The notes beneath the pieces are model-generated. The model made no database searches. It worked only from the letters and a program-made list of their open reading frames with translations, and was not told the origin of the DNA. From Platerodrilus igneus (Eukaryota; Arthropoda; Insecta; Coleoptera; Lycidae), in NCBI GenBank assembly GCA_036346225.1, contig JARFIW010000115.1, positions 806,001 through 870,000 on the forward strand: a stretch of DNA of 64,000 bases, in the 5' to 3' direction. Of this stretch, positions 34,126 through 47,520 are shown in pieces (within the stretch, counting starts at the first letter, position 1; each line of letters starts with the position of its first letter). Made by a program: the position numbers and the translations under genes.

Positions 34126-37100
34126 ATTGTGATGACAGGAACCCTCACAGAATTTGGGGAAAAAATTTTGAAATTAGTGCATTTTAGGGGATTTGTAATG
34201 GCGACAGGAAAATTATATTTTAACTGTTTGATATTTGTTGAAAAACAACAAAGTGTTGTATAGACCAAGCATTCTTCTACCTACCGCCATGCCTGCTATG
34301 ACAGGAACCCTCAGAATTTGGGGGGAAAAATTTGAAATTAGTGCATTTTCAGAGATTTGCAACGACGATGGGAAAGTTATATTTTTCACACAGTGACACT
34401 TGTTAAAAACCAACAAAGCAAGTTATTTAAGGCAAGCGTTCTTCTACCTACCACCATGAGTATGATGACAGAAACCCTCACAGAATTTGGGGGTAAATTT
34501 TTGAAATTGGTGCATTTTTGGGGATTTGCAATGGCGAGGGGAAAATTATGTTTTTAACACTGCAACACTTGAAAAACAACAAAGCAAGTTACTTAAGGCA
34601 AGCGTTCATCTACCTATCGCCATGATTGTGATGACAGGAACCTCGCAGAAATTAGAGAAAAATTTTTGAAATTAGTGCATTTTGGGGGATTTGCAATGGC
34701 GAGGGAAAATTATATTTTTAACACTGCGACACTTGTTGAAAAACGACAAAGCAAGTTATTTAAGGCAAGCGTTGTACCTACCGCCATGATTGTGAAGACA
34801 GCAACCCTAATAGAAATTCGGGAAAAAAATTTGAAATTACTGCTTTTTTGGGGATTTGCAATGACTAGGGGAAAATTATATTTTCAACACTGCGGTACTT
34901 GTTGAAAAACAAAAAAAGCAAGTTATTTAAGAGAAGCATTCTTCTACGTACTGCCACGCCCGTAATGACAGGAACGCCCACAGGATTAGGGAAAATTTTT
35001 TGAAATTAATGCATTTTCAAGGATTTACAATGACGATGGAAAAATTTATTTTTAATACTGCGGCACTCGTTGAAAAACAAAAAAGCAAGTTATTTAAGAG
35101 AAGCATTCTTCTATCTACTGCCACACTCGCGATGATAGTAACGCTCACAGAATTTGGGAAAAAATTTTGAAATTAGTGCATTTTCAGAGATTTTACAACC
35201 ACGATTCGGCAAGTTATTTTTTTAACACTGCCATACTTGTTGAAAAAACACTAAGCAAGTTTTTTAAGGCAATCGTTCTTCTATCTACCGCCATGAGTGT
35301 GATGACAGGAACCCTCACAGAATTTGGGGGAAAAAAATTTGAAATTAGTTTATTTTTGGGGATTTACAATGGCCGGGGAAGAATTATATTTTTCATCCTA
35401 CGACACTTGTTGAAAAACAACAAAGCAAGTTATTTAAGGCAAGCGTCCTTCTACCTACCGCCATGATTATGATGACAGGAAGCCTCACAAAAATTGGGGA
35501 AATTTTTTTGAAATTAGTGCTTTTTTTGGGATTTGCAATGGCGAGGGGAAAATTATATTTTTAACACTGCAATACTTGTTGAAAAAAACTAAGCAAGTTA
35601 TTTAAGGCAAGCGTTCTTCGACCTACCGCCATGATTGTGATGACAGTAATCCTCAGAGAAATAGGGGAAAAGAATTTTGAAATTAGTGTATTTTTGGGAA
35701 TTTGCAATGGCGATGGGAAAATTATATTTTTAACACAGCGACACTTGTTGAAAAACAACAAAGCAAGTTATATAGACCGAGCATTCTTGTACCTATCGCC
35801 ATGTCCGCGATGACAGAAACCCTTACAGAATTTGGGAAAAATTTTGAAATTAGTATATTTTCTGAGATTTGCAATGGCCATGGGAAAATTATATTTTTAA
35901 CACTGCGACACTTGTTAAAAAAACAACAAAGCAAATTATATAGACCAAGCATTTTTCTACCTACCGCTATGCCCGCGATAACAGGAACGCTTGCAGAATT
36001 TGGGAAAATATTTCGAAATTAGTGCATTTTTGGGGATTTGCAATGACTATGGGAAAATTATATTTTTAACACTGTGACACTTGTTGAAAAACAACAAAGC
36101 AAGTTATTTAAGACTAGCGTCCTTCTACCTACCACCATGATTGTGATGACAGGAATGCACAGAATTTGGGAAAAATTTCGAAATTAGTGGTTTTCTTTTG
36201 GGGATTTGCAATGGCGAGGGGAAAATTATATTTTTAAAAAAGCGACACTTGTTGAAAGACAACAAAGCAAGTTATTTAAGGCAAGCGTTCTTCTACCTAC
36301 CTCCATGATTGTGATGACAGGAAACCTCGCAAAAATTGGGGAAAATTTTTTGAAATTAGTGTATTTTTAGGGATTTGCAATGGCGAGGGGAAATTTATAT
36401 TTTTAACTCTACGACACTTGTTGCAAAACAACAAAGCAAGTTATTTAAGGCTACCGACATACCCGCGATCACCGGAACACACATAATTTGGGAAAAAAAT
36501 TGAAATTAATGCATTTTTGGGGATTACAATGTGAGGAGAAAATATATTTTTAACTCTACGACACTTGTTGCAAAACAAAGCAAGTTATATAGACCAAGCA
36601 TTCTTCTATCTACTGCTACGCCCGCAATCACAGGAGCGTTCACAAAATTGGTCGAAAAAAAAATTGAAATTAGTGCATTTTTGGGGATTTTCAACTGTAC
36701 GACATTTGTTTGAAAAACAACAAAGCAAATTATGTAGACTAAATATTCATGTACACGATGTCAGGAACGCTCACAAAATTTGGGAAAAAGTTTTGAAATT
36801 AGTACAATTTCAGGCATTTGCAATGGCGAGGGAGAATTATATTTTTAACACCGCGACACTTGTTGAAAAACAACAAAACAAGTTATTTAAGACAAGCGTT
36901 CTTCTATCTACCGCCATGAGTGTGATGACAGGAACTCTCACAGAATTTGGGAAAAAATTTTGAAATTACTGCATTTTTGGGGATTTGTAATGGCGACAGG
37001 AAAATTATTTTTTTAACTGTAGGACATTTGTTGAAAACCAACAAAGCCTTATATAGACCAAGCATTCTTCTGCCTACCGCCATGCTTGCGATGACAGGAA

Positions 37101-37450
37101 CCCTCACAGAATTTGGGGAAAATTTTTTGAAATTAGTGCATTTTTGGGGATTTACAATGCAATGGGATAATTATGTTTTTAACTCTATGACACTTGTTGA
37201 AAAACAACAAAGCAAGTTATATAGACCAAGCATTCTTCTACCTACCGCCACGTCCGCGATGTCAGGAAGGCTCACAGAATTTGGGGGAAAAATTTTGAAG
37301 TTATTAATTTTTGGGGATTTGCAATGGCGAAGGGAAAATTATATTTTTAACACTGCGACACTTGTGGAAAAAAACCAAACAGGTTATTTAAGGCAAGTGT
37401 TCTTCTACCTCACTTATTGAAAAATAAGAGAGCAAGTATTCTTCTGCTCA

Positions 37451-37636
37451 CTACATTTGATTTTCCGATGCTCCACCTGAAGGTACTACATCGGCCAGGA
37501 TATAAGTTTTCTATACCTCGAAAATTTTTTGTGAAAAAGTTCGCCTAACATTTTTCAAGCTGGCTGTGTCAGGATTTAATCCCGGGACATTGGGCATAGT
37601 AGTCACGTGCATACCAACTATGCCACGAAGCCGCCC
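37451..37636 (-). mobile_element. tRNA-derived SINE (shortened copy)
   Basis: Reverse-complement relative of the 58860-59157 SINE. In minus orientation it has GCGGCTTCGTGGCATAGTTG (A-box region), GGGATTAAATCCTGAC (B-box region), GCTTGAAAAATGTTAGGCGA and the conserved tail GTAGTACCTTCAGGTGGAGC. About 110 bp of the full copy's middle is missing. Imperfect flanking TTCTTCTGC is present on both sides (37438-37447 and 37639-37648). Confidence 0.8.
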
Positions 37637-37747
37637 TGTTCTTCTGCACAACGCCTTACTTGCGATGGCAGGAATCCTTGCAAAATTTCAGATAAAAATT
37701 TGGAAATTAGTACATTTTTGGGGATTTGCAATCACGAGACGGAACAC

Positions 37748-38125
37748 TGTGGTAACCATGGGTAGGAGACTAATAATAATAATAATTACACTTATGGGAT
37801 ACGTGTTTATTGTGAAACCCAAACGTAAACTAAACAATAACAAAAGGTCAACCTTCAATTGCTACAGATTAATATCTACACATTCTCGCGAGGAACTGTC
37901 TCCGAAGCGGTAACCTAGACAGGCCATCCGCCTGGTTACTATCACATATAATGTATTCTACTTCATATGAAAATCCACTGAATATTGCAATACAGTTCCT
38001 CGTAGGACTGCGGGAGCAATAAAGAATTGAGTTTTTGGTATTGTCAGTTTACTTTTGAGTTTCGCAATAAATACCCATGTCTAGTTAGCGTAATTATTAT
38101 GATTATGTGACCTGCCCTCTACCAC
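37748..38125. mobile_element. MITE with ~90-bp inverted repeats
   Basis: The left end (TGTGGTAACCATGGGTAGG, AATAATAATTACACTTATGG, TTTATTGTGAAACCCAAACG, TAAACTAAACAATA) is the imperfect reverse complement of the right end (ATTGTCAGTTTACTTTTGAG, TTTCGCAATAAATACCCATG, GCGTAATTATTATGATTATG, CTACCACACACG). It sits inside the ~168-bp array. Exact ends and TSD are uncertain. Confidence 0.65.
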
Positions 38126-39080
38126 ACACGCTACGATACTTGAAAAGCAACAACCCAAATTATTTAGAGCACGTGTTCTTCTATCTAGCGCCAAATTTAC
38201 AATGACAGCAACCATCACGATTTGAGAAATCAATTTTGAAGTTGGTGCATTTTTGGAAATTTGCAATAGTGACGAAAAATTGTATTTTAACACTACCACA
38301 CTTATTGAAACACAACAAAGCAAGTTATTTAGAGCATGTTCTTCTACCTAGCCTCATATTTGCGATGACAAACTCTCGTAGATTCATGCAAAAACAATTG
38401 AAGTTGTTCATTTTTGGGGATTTGTAATGGCAAAAGGAAAATTATATTTCAACACTAACAACACTTTCGAAAAATAACAGTCAGTTATTTAGAACAATTG
38501 CTCTCTTACCTAACACCATACTTGCGATGACAGGAACACTCGCAGAATTCGAGAGAAAATTGATGTTGATGCAATTTCAGGAATTTGCAATAGTGGTGGG
38601 AAAAATATTTTTAACAATACGACACTTGTTGAAAAACAAAACAAATTATTTAGAGCAAGTGTTCTTTCACCTAACGCCATGCTTGCGATAACAGAAACCG
38701 TCACAGAATTTGAGAAAAAAATTTTAAAGTTTCTGCATTTCTGTAGATTTTCAATGACGAGAGAAAAATTATATTTTTAACACTATGACAATTATTGAGA
38801 AACAACGAAGCAAATTATTTAGAGCAAGTGTTCTTTTTCCCAGTGCCTTACTTGCGATCACCGGAATTCTCACAAAATTTGAGAACACATTTTGAAGGAT
38901 TTACAATAGTGAGGTGGATAGTGTTTTTCTACTTAGTGCCACACTTGCAATGACAGCAATTCTCACATAATTAGAAAAAACATTTTTTGAAGTTACTGCA
39001 TTTTTGGAGATTTGCAATAACGTGGGGAAAATTATATTTTTATACTAAGACAGTTATCGAAAAACAACAATAGTTATTTA

Positions 39081-39194
39081 TTATACAAGGGAAAAAAGTA
39101 CTAGATTTTAGCTTGAGGTGTGTTTGTCTCTCTACGCAAAGCAGACAGACAAAACACCGAGAGTTTAAAATCTTACATTTTTACCCGTGTATAA
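39081..39194. mobile_element. 114-bp hairpin MITE, TA target duplication
   Basis: Arms TTATACAAGGGAAAAAAGTA and TACATTTTTACCCGTGTATAA are reverse complements with few mismatches and continue inward through AGATTTTAG / TAAAATCT and TGTTTGTCT / AGACAAAACA. TA lies on both sides, as for Tc1/mariner-type non-autonomous elements. It interrupts the ~168-bp array. Confidence 0.65.
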
Positions 39195-40000
39195 TACACT
39201 ATTTTTTCTGTGTCAGGCAAAACGATGATTTAATATTGAAAAAAATATTGCAATATATTTAAGTCGTTACATTTTCGAGGATTTGCAATGGTGAGGAGAA
39301 AAATATTTTTAACTCGATGACACTTGTTAAAGGCAACAAAGCAAGTTATTTAGAGCAAGTGTATTCTGCCTGGCGTGATACTTGCGATATCACGAACCCT
39401 CACAGAATTTAAAAAAAATTGAATTAGTGCTTTTTTGGGGGATTTTCCCTGATGGGGAAAAATAATATTTTTAACATTACGACACTTATTCAAAGACAAC
39501 AAAGTAAGTTATTTAGCGCAAGGGTTCTTCTACCTAGCACCACTTGTGATGACAAGAGCCCTTGCAGAATTTGAGGAAAAATATTTTCAGACATTTGCAA
39601 AGCAAGTTATATAGAACGCGTTCTTCTACTTAGTGCCATATTTCCAATGACAGGAGCGCTCACAGAATTCGAGAAAAAAATTGTGCATTATCAGGAATTT
39701 TCAATAGCGGCGGAAAAATTATATTTTTAACACCATGACACAACACTTGTAGAAAAACAAAGCAAGTTATTTAGAGCAAGTGTTGTTCTACCTAGTGCCA
39801 TATTTGCGATGACAGGAAACCTCACAGAATTTGTGAAAATAAATTTTGAAGTCGTTCAGGTTTGGGGATTTGCAATGGCAAGGGGAAATTATATTTTTAA
39901 CACCACGACTCTTATTAAAAAACAAAAAAGTAAATTATTTGGAGTAAGCGTTCTTCCACCTATCACCGTGCTTGCAATGACTGGAACTTGCTTTTACAAC

Positions 40001-40656
40001 CAAAAATATGTTACCTTTCTGATTGTCGTTTGATATTGGAAAACGTAGTGCAATACTCGCTACACGATCATAGCCTTCGTAAACATCATATTCACGATTC
40101 TAGATTACATTCTGCTGTTCAGTCGGATTGTCTATGAATTTGATCAAATGGATATAAAAGACACACTTTGATCAGATTGCCAATCGTCCGTTTGAAAAAT
40201 CGTAGCCTACAGAGTTTTTGAATAGTTTGTCATTTCAGCAACTTTGCGATGAAAACGATGTCGCATGAATGCCGATAGACCACATCACCAAAAATATTAA
40301 TTATAAACATTTATACAAAGGAAAAAAGTCCCGTAAATTAACCATAATTTTTGCAGAAACGTTAAAATTGTTAGTTTTCAACTACAACAGTTCGATATTA
40401 AAAATGAATTCGCCAACCTAGTACTATAAATTTTTTACTAAACGTTACGCTTTAACTGCAACAAATGCATTGTTAAATTGAACAAATGTCAAATTTTCCT
40501 GTAACTAGGTATTACCTGTTGGAAAATAAATAAATAAAAATAAATTATGTTTCAAAAAGTCCCACCGCTTTACCATTTTGTAAACATTGTCCTCGACATC
40601 GCCTTTTCTATTACTAAAATCTCGACAAATCTTTCTAATATCTTACATATTTTCAG
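40001..40656. other. Unique intron sequence before acceptor
   Basis: No repeat family recognised. It ends in a pyrimidine-rich acceptor, ATATTTTCAG, at 40647-40656. Confidence 0.5.
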
Positions 40657-40997
40657 GTACGAATCGGTAATGGATATCTTACGAGAATTCTATACGTTAC
40701 GCGTAAAAATGTACGACAAACGTAAAAAGTACTTCGAGGGCGCTTTAGAAGCGGAAGCGTCAAAGTTATCATTCCAGGCTAAATTTATTATGGAAAAGTG
40801 TAGCGGTGAAATAACTGTTGAAAATAAGAAACGCCAAACTATTATAGATGAACTTATCAAACGACAATATCCACCAGATCCTGTTACAGAATGGAAAAAG
40901 CGAGTTCAACTTGAGGAAGAAGAAGAAGAAGAAGAACCCGAGGAGGAAGAAGAGGTGGATGCGAAGGGTGAAGATGGGAAAAAGAAGAAAGACAATG
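40657..40997 (+). CDS. Top2: DNA topoisomerase II, coiled-coil/C-gate exon
   Basis: Encodes residues 1020-1133 and the first base of codon 1134. Arg1020 is built across the intron (AG|G). The exon reads RYESVMDILREFYTLRVKMY and DKRKKYFEGALEAEASKLSF, the coiled-coil region that carries the C-gate in type IIA topoisomerases. PPDPVTEWKKR and a run of glutamates (about 1108-1122) follow, an acidic linker commonly seen here in animal enzymes. The donor is AATG|GTATGTAT. The open frame continues a few codons into the intron, but the next exon fits the phase (G|TG) exactly, so the splice is preferred. Confidence 0.96.
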
Positions 40998-41210
40998 GTA
41001 TGTATTTTAAACTAATCGTTGGGAATTTTTAATCATTGTCGGTTCTCGTTCTGTGATTTTTCATATTTAGATTTAGTTTCGAACGATTGATTGTAAATGT
41101 TAAAAATTTTGGTAATAATTTAGGGCGTTTCTTTCTTTTTTTAATTCTTTAGTTCTGGTTTGAAGTCAAACTTAAAAGATGAATGTCTGCAAATTTTTAC
41201 ATACGTACGA
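40998..41210. other. Unique intron sequence
   Basis: T-rich intron start with nothing recognised. Confidence 0.4.
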
Positions 41211-41499
41211 TGTTACATGCCGAAATTCAGCATATAAACATTTCTTTAAGTTCCTAATTTGTAAGTGATTTCGCGCCAATAATTTAAAAAGTCATGTGCG
41301 TGTATTTCCGTCCCTTTTGATAGTCGCGTCGGCGCTCGAGATGGCGCAGACGCAGGGAGAGAAAGAAAGTGGTGAATTTCCGACACCTCAGGACTAGTCA
41401 GCGAGACGTCGAGCCTAGTGGTTTATCTTTGTGCCGTTTCTTGTCTTCTTTTTCAGGCTATGTAGGTCTCCCTCCAATTTTTACCTAATTATCGTTCCT
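41211..41499 (+). mobile_element. Truncated LTR-like fragment (TGTTACATGCC type)
   Basis: The first ~290 bp of the family member seen at 11745 and 61294, including the conserved TTTCGCGCCAATAATTTAAA and GTCGGCGCTCGAGATGGCGC blocks. It ends abruptly where the following minisatellite starts, so its 3' part has been lost. Confidence 0.75.
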
Positions 41500-41514
41500 G
41501 TGTGTGTTTTTGAA

Positions 41515-42752
41515 CATGTATGGAACCTAAATAAACCGATATTCATTTTCGCCTCGATTTTGGTTTTCATTCGGATACAAAATTTCAGTTGAGTTTGAAC
41601 ATGTACCGAACCGGAGTGAACATCTACTGAACCAATATTCATTTTTCAGTTCAATTCTGGTTTTAATTATGACACAAACTTTAGGTTTCTGGTTTTCAGT
41701 TGACTTGGAACAGGTAGTGAATCGGAGTGAACATCTACTGTAACGGAATGAACATGTGATGAATCGTAGTACATCAATCTTCATTTCCGGTTTAATTCTG
41801 GGTTTCATTCTGACGAGGTTTCTTTGATTAAATTCTGGTTTTCATTTTTACACAAAATTTCAGTTTCTGGTTTTCAGTTGACTTTGAACATTACTGGAGT
41901 GGAGTGAACATGTACTGAACAGGAGTGAATATCAACTGAACTGAATTAGAGCAATATTCATTTTTAGTCCAATTCTGATTTATTTTGACACAAAATTTCA
42001 GTATTTGTTTTGTAGTTGAGTTTGAACATTACTAAAGTGGAGTGAACATATGCTAAACCGGAGTGAATATGCACTAAGCAGGAATAGACCAATATTCATT
42101 TTTCGGTTCAATTCTGATTTTTATTCTGACACAAACTATAGTTTCTAGTTTTCAGTTGAGTTTGAACATGTACCGAACCGGAGTGAACATCTACCGAACC
42201 AATATTCATTTTTCGGTTGAATTCTGGTTTTCATTATAACACACAATTTCGGTCTCTGGTTTTCAGTTGACTTGGAATAGGTATTGAACCGGAGTGAACA
42301 TGTACTGTAACGGAATGAACATGTGATGAATCGGTGTACATCAATCTTTATTTTCGGTTTAATTCTGGGTTTCATTTTGACAAGGGTTCTAGTTTACAGT
42401 TGGGTCTGAACCTGTATTGAACCTTAGAAAATGAATATCATCTTTGGTTAAATTCTGGTTTTCATTTTTACACAAAATTTCAGGTTTTGATTTTCAGTTG
42501 AGTTTGAACATTACTCAAGTGAAGTGAACATGTACTAAACAGGAGTGAACCAATATTCATTTTCAGGCCATTTCTGGTTTTCATTCTGACACAAAACTTG
42601 AGTTTCTGGTTTTCATTTGAGTTTGAACATGTACTAAACCTGAGTATATCAATATTCACTTTCGGTGCGATTCTGGTTTTCATTCTAGCACACAATTTCG
42701 GTCTCTGGTTTTCAGTTGACTTCGAACAGGTATTGAACCAGAGTGAACATAT
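41515..42752. repeat. Minisatellite, ~105-130-bp unit (left block)
   Basis: The unit contains TTGAGTTTGAACATGTACTG, AACCGGAGTGAACAT, GGAGTAGACCAATATTCATT, TTTCGGTTCAATTCTGG and TTTTCATTCTGACACAAAA, with TTTCAGTTTCTGGTTTTCAG. About 10 copies lie before the LTR-like insertion. Reading frames on the minus strand (KTRIEPKMNIGLLRF-like) are translated repeat. Confidence 0.92.
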
Positions 42753-43545
42753 TATTACAATTTACTTGGTGATAGTTCTTGTAATTTAAAAATCGGTAAT
42801 ACAGTTAGCAGCCGATAAATACAGTTACCAAAGTTCATAAAATACATCGTGCAAGCGCAATGAATAAAGCGAGTGACGCCTCTAGCGGAGGGCAGCGCGA
42901 ACCTTATACAGATTCGGGGCGCGGTCATCTACCAATGGCGTCACCCCTGCCAAATTACATTGCGTAATAATCGGAAATATAAAAAGTTAAATAAACAGGT
43001 AATACATAATTAACTCACATGATAGGTCCAGTTTTCCCCCAGGTACGCCTATCATCCTTCCGGATAGATTAAGATGGTATTGCTCCGGGCTCCGGTGCTG
43101 TTGGCTGAGCAAGGACATCCAGCTCATCTCGGGTCGTGGGCTGCTCCAAGGTCGTACCATATTTCTATATGCAGCGGAACGATAAGGAATAGGTTAATTA
43201 GGGAAAGACAAAACAAAGATAAACAAAAGGAAATCTACATAATAAAAATGACGATACGATACCCCGCACGACCACACTCCTTGAAGATCAAAGGCAAACA
43301 GCCACGTTGAAGCATCACGGAAACACTTCTCCCCACTCTCTTTGTCTTTTTTCCATTGGCGCGAACTTATTCGTCTACCCCTCTAGAGTCGCACGATCTG
43401 CGCAAATGCACTATGACGTAACGGAAGTACACGCCTAGTCTATTTAAAATTCCCGCGCACCGCGTCTTTTGAAAATATGGCGCGAAACTCCCGTACATCA
43501 ACTTAACCTAGTACATATGTTACAGGGCCACTTTGGCACGTAACA
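42753..43545 (-). mobile_element. Solo LTR-like element, TSD ATAT
   Basis: Begins TATTACAATTTACTTGG and ends GGCACGTAACA in plus coordinates (793 bp), flanked by ATAT on both sides (42749-42752, 43546-43549). Removing it restores the interrupted minisatellite unit (GAACATATACTGTAACGG). It is nearly identical to 10863-11679 over several hundred bases, so at least one of the two moved recently. Confidence 0.8.
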
Positions 43546-46470
43546 ATATACTGTAACGGAATGAACATGTGATGAATCGTAGTACATCAATCTTCATTTC
43601 CGGTTTAATTCTGGATTTCATTTTCACAAAGTTTCTAGTTTACAGTTGAGTTTGAACATGTACTGAACCGGAGTGAACATCTACTGAACTGGAGTAGACC
43701 AATATTTATTTTTGGTCCGATTCTGATTTATTTTGACAGAAAATTGCAGTATTTGGTTTTTAGTTGAGTTTGAACATTACTGAAGTGGAGCGAACATGTG
43801 CTGGGCTGGAGTGAACATGCACCGAACCGGAGTAGACCAATATTCATTTTTCAGTTCAATTCTGGTTTTCATTCTGACGCAAAACTTGGGCTTCTGGTTT
43901 TCAGTTGAGTTTGAACATGTACTAAACCTAAGTATATAGATATTCTTTTTCGGTGCGATTCTGGTTTTCATTCTGACACACAATTTCGGTCTCTGGTTTT
44001 CAGTTGACTTGGAACAGGTATTGAACCGGAGTAAACATGTACTGTAACAGATTGAACATGTAATGAATCAGAGTAAGTAAATCTTCATTTTCGGTTCAAT
44101 TCTGGGTTTCATTCTGACAAAGTTTCTGGTTTACAGTTGAGTTTGAACATGTACTGAACCGGAGTGAACATCTACTGAACTGGAGTAGACCAATATTCGT
44201 TTTTGGTCCAATTCTGATTTATTTTGACACAAAATCTCAGTATTTGTTTTTTAGTTGAGTCTGAACATTACTGAAGTGGTGTGAACATGTGCTAAACAGG
44301 AGTGAATATGCACTGAACCGGAGTAGACCAATATTCTTTATTCAGTGCAATTCTGGTTTTCATCCTTACACAAAATCTAGGTGTCTGGCTTTCAGTTGAG
44401 TTTGAACATGTACTGAACCTGAGTATATCGATATTTATTTTTGGTGCGATTCTTGTTTTCATTCTGACAATTTTGGTTTCTGGTTTTCAGTTGACTTGGA
44501 ACAGGTATTGAACCGGAGTGAACATGTACTGTAACAGAATGAACATGTGATGAATCGGAGTAAATCAAGCTTTATTTTCGGTTCAATTCTGGGTTTCGTT
44601 CTGACACAGTTTCTGGTTTTCAGTTGAGTTTGAATATGTATGTACTGAACCTTAGTAAACCGATATTCATGTTCGATATAATTCTCGTTCTCATTCTGAC
44701 ACAATTTTGGTTTCGGTTTTCAGTTGAGTTTGAATCTGAACTGAACTGAAGTGAACATGTACTGAACCGAAGTAGACCAATATATATTTTCGGTTCAATT
44801 TTGGTTTTCATTTTGACACAAAATTTCAGTTTCTGGTTTTTAGTTGAGTTTGAACATGTATCGAATCTGATTAAACCGGTATTCATTTTCGATATAATTC
44901 TTGTTTCCATTCTAACACAATTTTGATTTTAGTTTTCAGTTGAGTTTGATCATAACTGAACTGGAGTGAATATATACTGAACTGGAGTAGTTCAATATTC
45001 ATTTTCGGTTCAATTCTGGTTTTCATTCTGACACAAAATTTCGGTTTCTAGTTTTTAGTTGAGTTTGAACATGTACCGAACCTGAGTAAACCAATTTTCA
45101 TTTTTGGTATAATTCTGATTTTTTATAGTGTAACACAATTTTGGTTGTGGTTTTCAGTTGAGTTTGAAGATGAACTGAACTGAAATGTACTGACCTGGAG
45201 TAGATCAATATTCATTTTTGGTTCAATTCCGGTTTTCATTCTGACACAAAATTTCAGTTTCAGGTTTTTACTTGAGTTTGAACATGTACCGAATCTGAGT
45301 AAAGCGATACTCATTTTTGGTATAATTCTGGTTTTCATTCTAGCACAATTTTGGTTTTGGTTTTTAGTTGAGTTTGAACCTGAACCGAACCTGAGTAGAT
45401 CAATATTCATTTTCGGTTCAATTCTGGTTTTCATTCTGGCAAAAATTTCAGTTTCTGGTTTTCAGTTGAGTTGGAACATGTACCGAACCTTAGTAAACCG
45501 ATATTCATTTTCGATATAATTCTCGTTATCATTCTGACACATAATTTTGGTTTTGGTTTTCAGTTGAGTTTGAACCTAAACTGAACTGGAGTAAACGTAC
45601 TGAACCGGAGTGGACAAATATTCATTTTCGGTTCAATTCTGGTTTACATTCTCACACAAAATTTCAGTTTATTGTTTTTATTTGAGTTTGAACATGTACC
45701 GAATCTGAGTAAACTGATATTCATTTTTGGAATAATTCTGGTTTTCCTTCTAACGCAAAATTTCGGTTTGTGGTTTTAGTCGAATTTGAACTTGTATTGA
45801 ATCGGAGTGAATATGTGCTAACTCCAATATTCATGTTCGGTTCAATTCTGGTTTTAATTCTGACACAAAATTTCAGTTTCTGGTTTTTAGTTGAGTTTGA
45901 ACATGTACCGAACCTGAGTAAACCGATATTCATTTTCGTTATAATTCTGGTTTTAATTCTGACATTTGGTTTTGGTTTTCAGTTGAGTTTGAACATGAAC
46001 TGAACCGGAGTAGATCAATATTCATTTTCGGTTCAGTTCTGGTGTTCATTCTGACACAAAATTTTATTTTGTGGTTTCAGTCGAGTTTGAACATGTATTG
46101 AATCGGAGTGAACATGTACCGAACTGGAGTAGACCAATATTCATTTTCGGTTCTATTCTGGTTTTCATTCTAACCCAAAATTTCAGTTGAGTTCGAACAT
46201 GTACCGAAACTTGGTAAACCGATATTCATTTTCGGTATATTTCGCGTTCTCATTCTGACACATAATTTTGGTTTCGGTGTACAGTTGAGTTTGAACATAA
46301 ATGAACTGGAGTTAACATCTACTGAACCGAAGTGGACCAATATTCATTTTGGCTCAATTCTGGTTTTCATTCTGACACAAAATTTCAGTTTCTGGTTTTT
46401 AGTTGAGTTTAAACATGCACCGAACCTGAGTAAACCAATATTCATTTTTGGTCTAATTCTCGTTCTCATT
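43546..46470. repeat. Minisatellite, ~105-130-bp unit (right block)
   Basis: Same array resuming after the LTR-like element, about 25 copies, grading from AACCGGAGTGAAC-rich copies on the left to copies rich in CCTGAGTAAACCGATATTC on the right. Intronic in Top2. Confidence 0.92.
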
Positions 46471-46854
46471 CCGATAAATTATGTTTATACTACAAGCTAT
46501 GTGTTTGTTTGAATATGTATTTTTGGGAATAAATTTGACTGGCCTTGATTTACTCAACGTTTTCGACTTATCGCCTTTGTTTCGAAAACGAATGGATTTT
46601 TACAGTTGGTTTTCCGTTTAATTTTAACAAGCATGATTGTATTTTGATGGATGTGATTTGTTTGTTTTACAACCAACCGCCATTCCTCGGTTGAATTATT
46701 TATTTTCAAAGAACGGTAGCGCATGCTTGATGATAATCATATACGTGAGAAGTCGTTTATTATTAAAAAAGTTGTATATGATATAAATTACATGCAGATG
46801 TGATCAAACGAGAGTATTTCAATGTGTATTTGCTAATATTTTTCGTTCTTACAG
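46471..46854. other. Unique intron sequence before acceptor
   Basis: No repeat. It ends TTTTTCGTTCTTACAG, a good splice acceptor. Confidence 0.5.
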
Positions 46855-47117
46855 TGAAATCTTCAGCCGAAGTGAAGAAGTTTGACTATTTGCTCGGTAT
46901 GACCATGTGGATGTTAACCGACGAGCGGAAAAACGAACTCCTACGACAAAGAGATAACAAATTAGCCGAACTAGATGTTCTTAAGCGTAAAACACCGACT
47001 GATTTATGGCGAGCTGATTTAGATGAGTTTATGGAAAAACTTGACTCGGTTGAAGCGAAAGAACGGTCGCTTGAAATGAGCGTTAAGACTGAGTTTGGTG
47101 CCAAGAAAGGACCTGGT
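46855..47117 (+). CDS. Top2: DNA topoisomerase II, end of the catalytic core
   Basis: Encodes residues 1134-1221. The exon opens KSSAEVKKFDYLLGMTMWML and continues TDERKNELLRQRDNK, the conserved segment in which the second coiled-coil strand and the last part of the C-gate lie, then ADLDEFMEKLDSVEAKE. The donor GGT|GTAAGTAG leaves phase 0. Reading through would add only a short SSSMVYLF tail and a stop. This is the last well-conserved block of the enzyme; everything after it is the fast-evolving C-terminal domain. Confidence 0.96.
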
Positions 47118-47520
47118 GTAAGTAGCTCTATGGTTTATTTATTTTAATATCGTTATCGATCGAACTAATTAAATTCGGTGCGATATTACCGAAGCCCAAG
47201 CTTATATCTACGTTCTTAAATTAGAATACTTTCATCTAGGATAATTGCTTAGTTCTCATTAATTTAAATTTCTTTGGTTAAATGTATGAATGATTGTTTG
47301 GTCGAAGTAAAATATCGTCAACCAGAGTATTTGGAAATATGTAATCGCTACTTCGTTTTATAAAAAGAAGGATTAAGCATTTAAAATGTGTTTAATATTT
47401 TAAATTGAAAGCGTTTCATGTATTTACGTTGTGTAATCGTCAACGTTTAAGCATTGAACGAACTTGAACGTCGCCATAATTGCATTTTACACCGACGTTA
47501 ACAGTAATTTAATTTTTCTG
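47118..47520. other. Unique intron sequence
   Basis: No repeat unit or gene recognised before the GGATCCTTG array starts. Confidence 0.5.

Larger units (their letters stand above)
32935..40000. repeat. Array of ~168-bp units with interruptions
   Basis: About 35 copies of a unit with GCAAGTTATTTAAGGCAAGC, GTTCTTCTACCTACCGCCAT, GATGACAGGAACCCTCACAG, AATTTGGGGAAAA, TTTTGAAATTAGTGC, TTTTTGGGGATTTGCAATGG and AACACTGCGACACTTGTTG. It is broken by insertions at 33727-34125, 37451-37636, 37748-38125 and 39081-39194. The many 60-160-codon open frames (for example 36947-37420) spell MTGTLTEFG-like repeats and end in each unit, so they are translated repeat and not genes. Entirely within the Top2 intron 31438-40656. 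Confidence 0.92.

Noticed and set aside
36947..37420. 157-codon frame in the ~168-bp array, and similar ones
   Set aside because: The product is the repeat unit translated (MTGTLTEFG-like blocks); most units contain stops, and the frame changes between copies.
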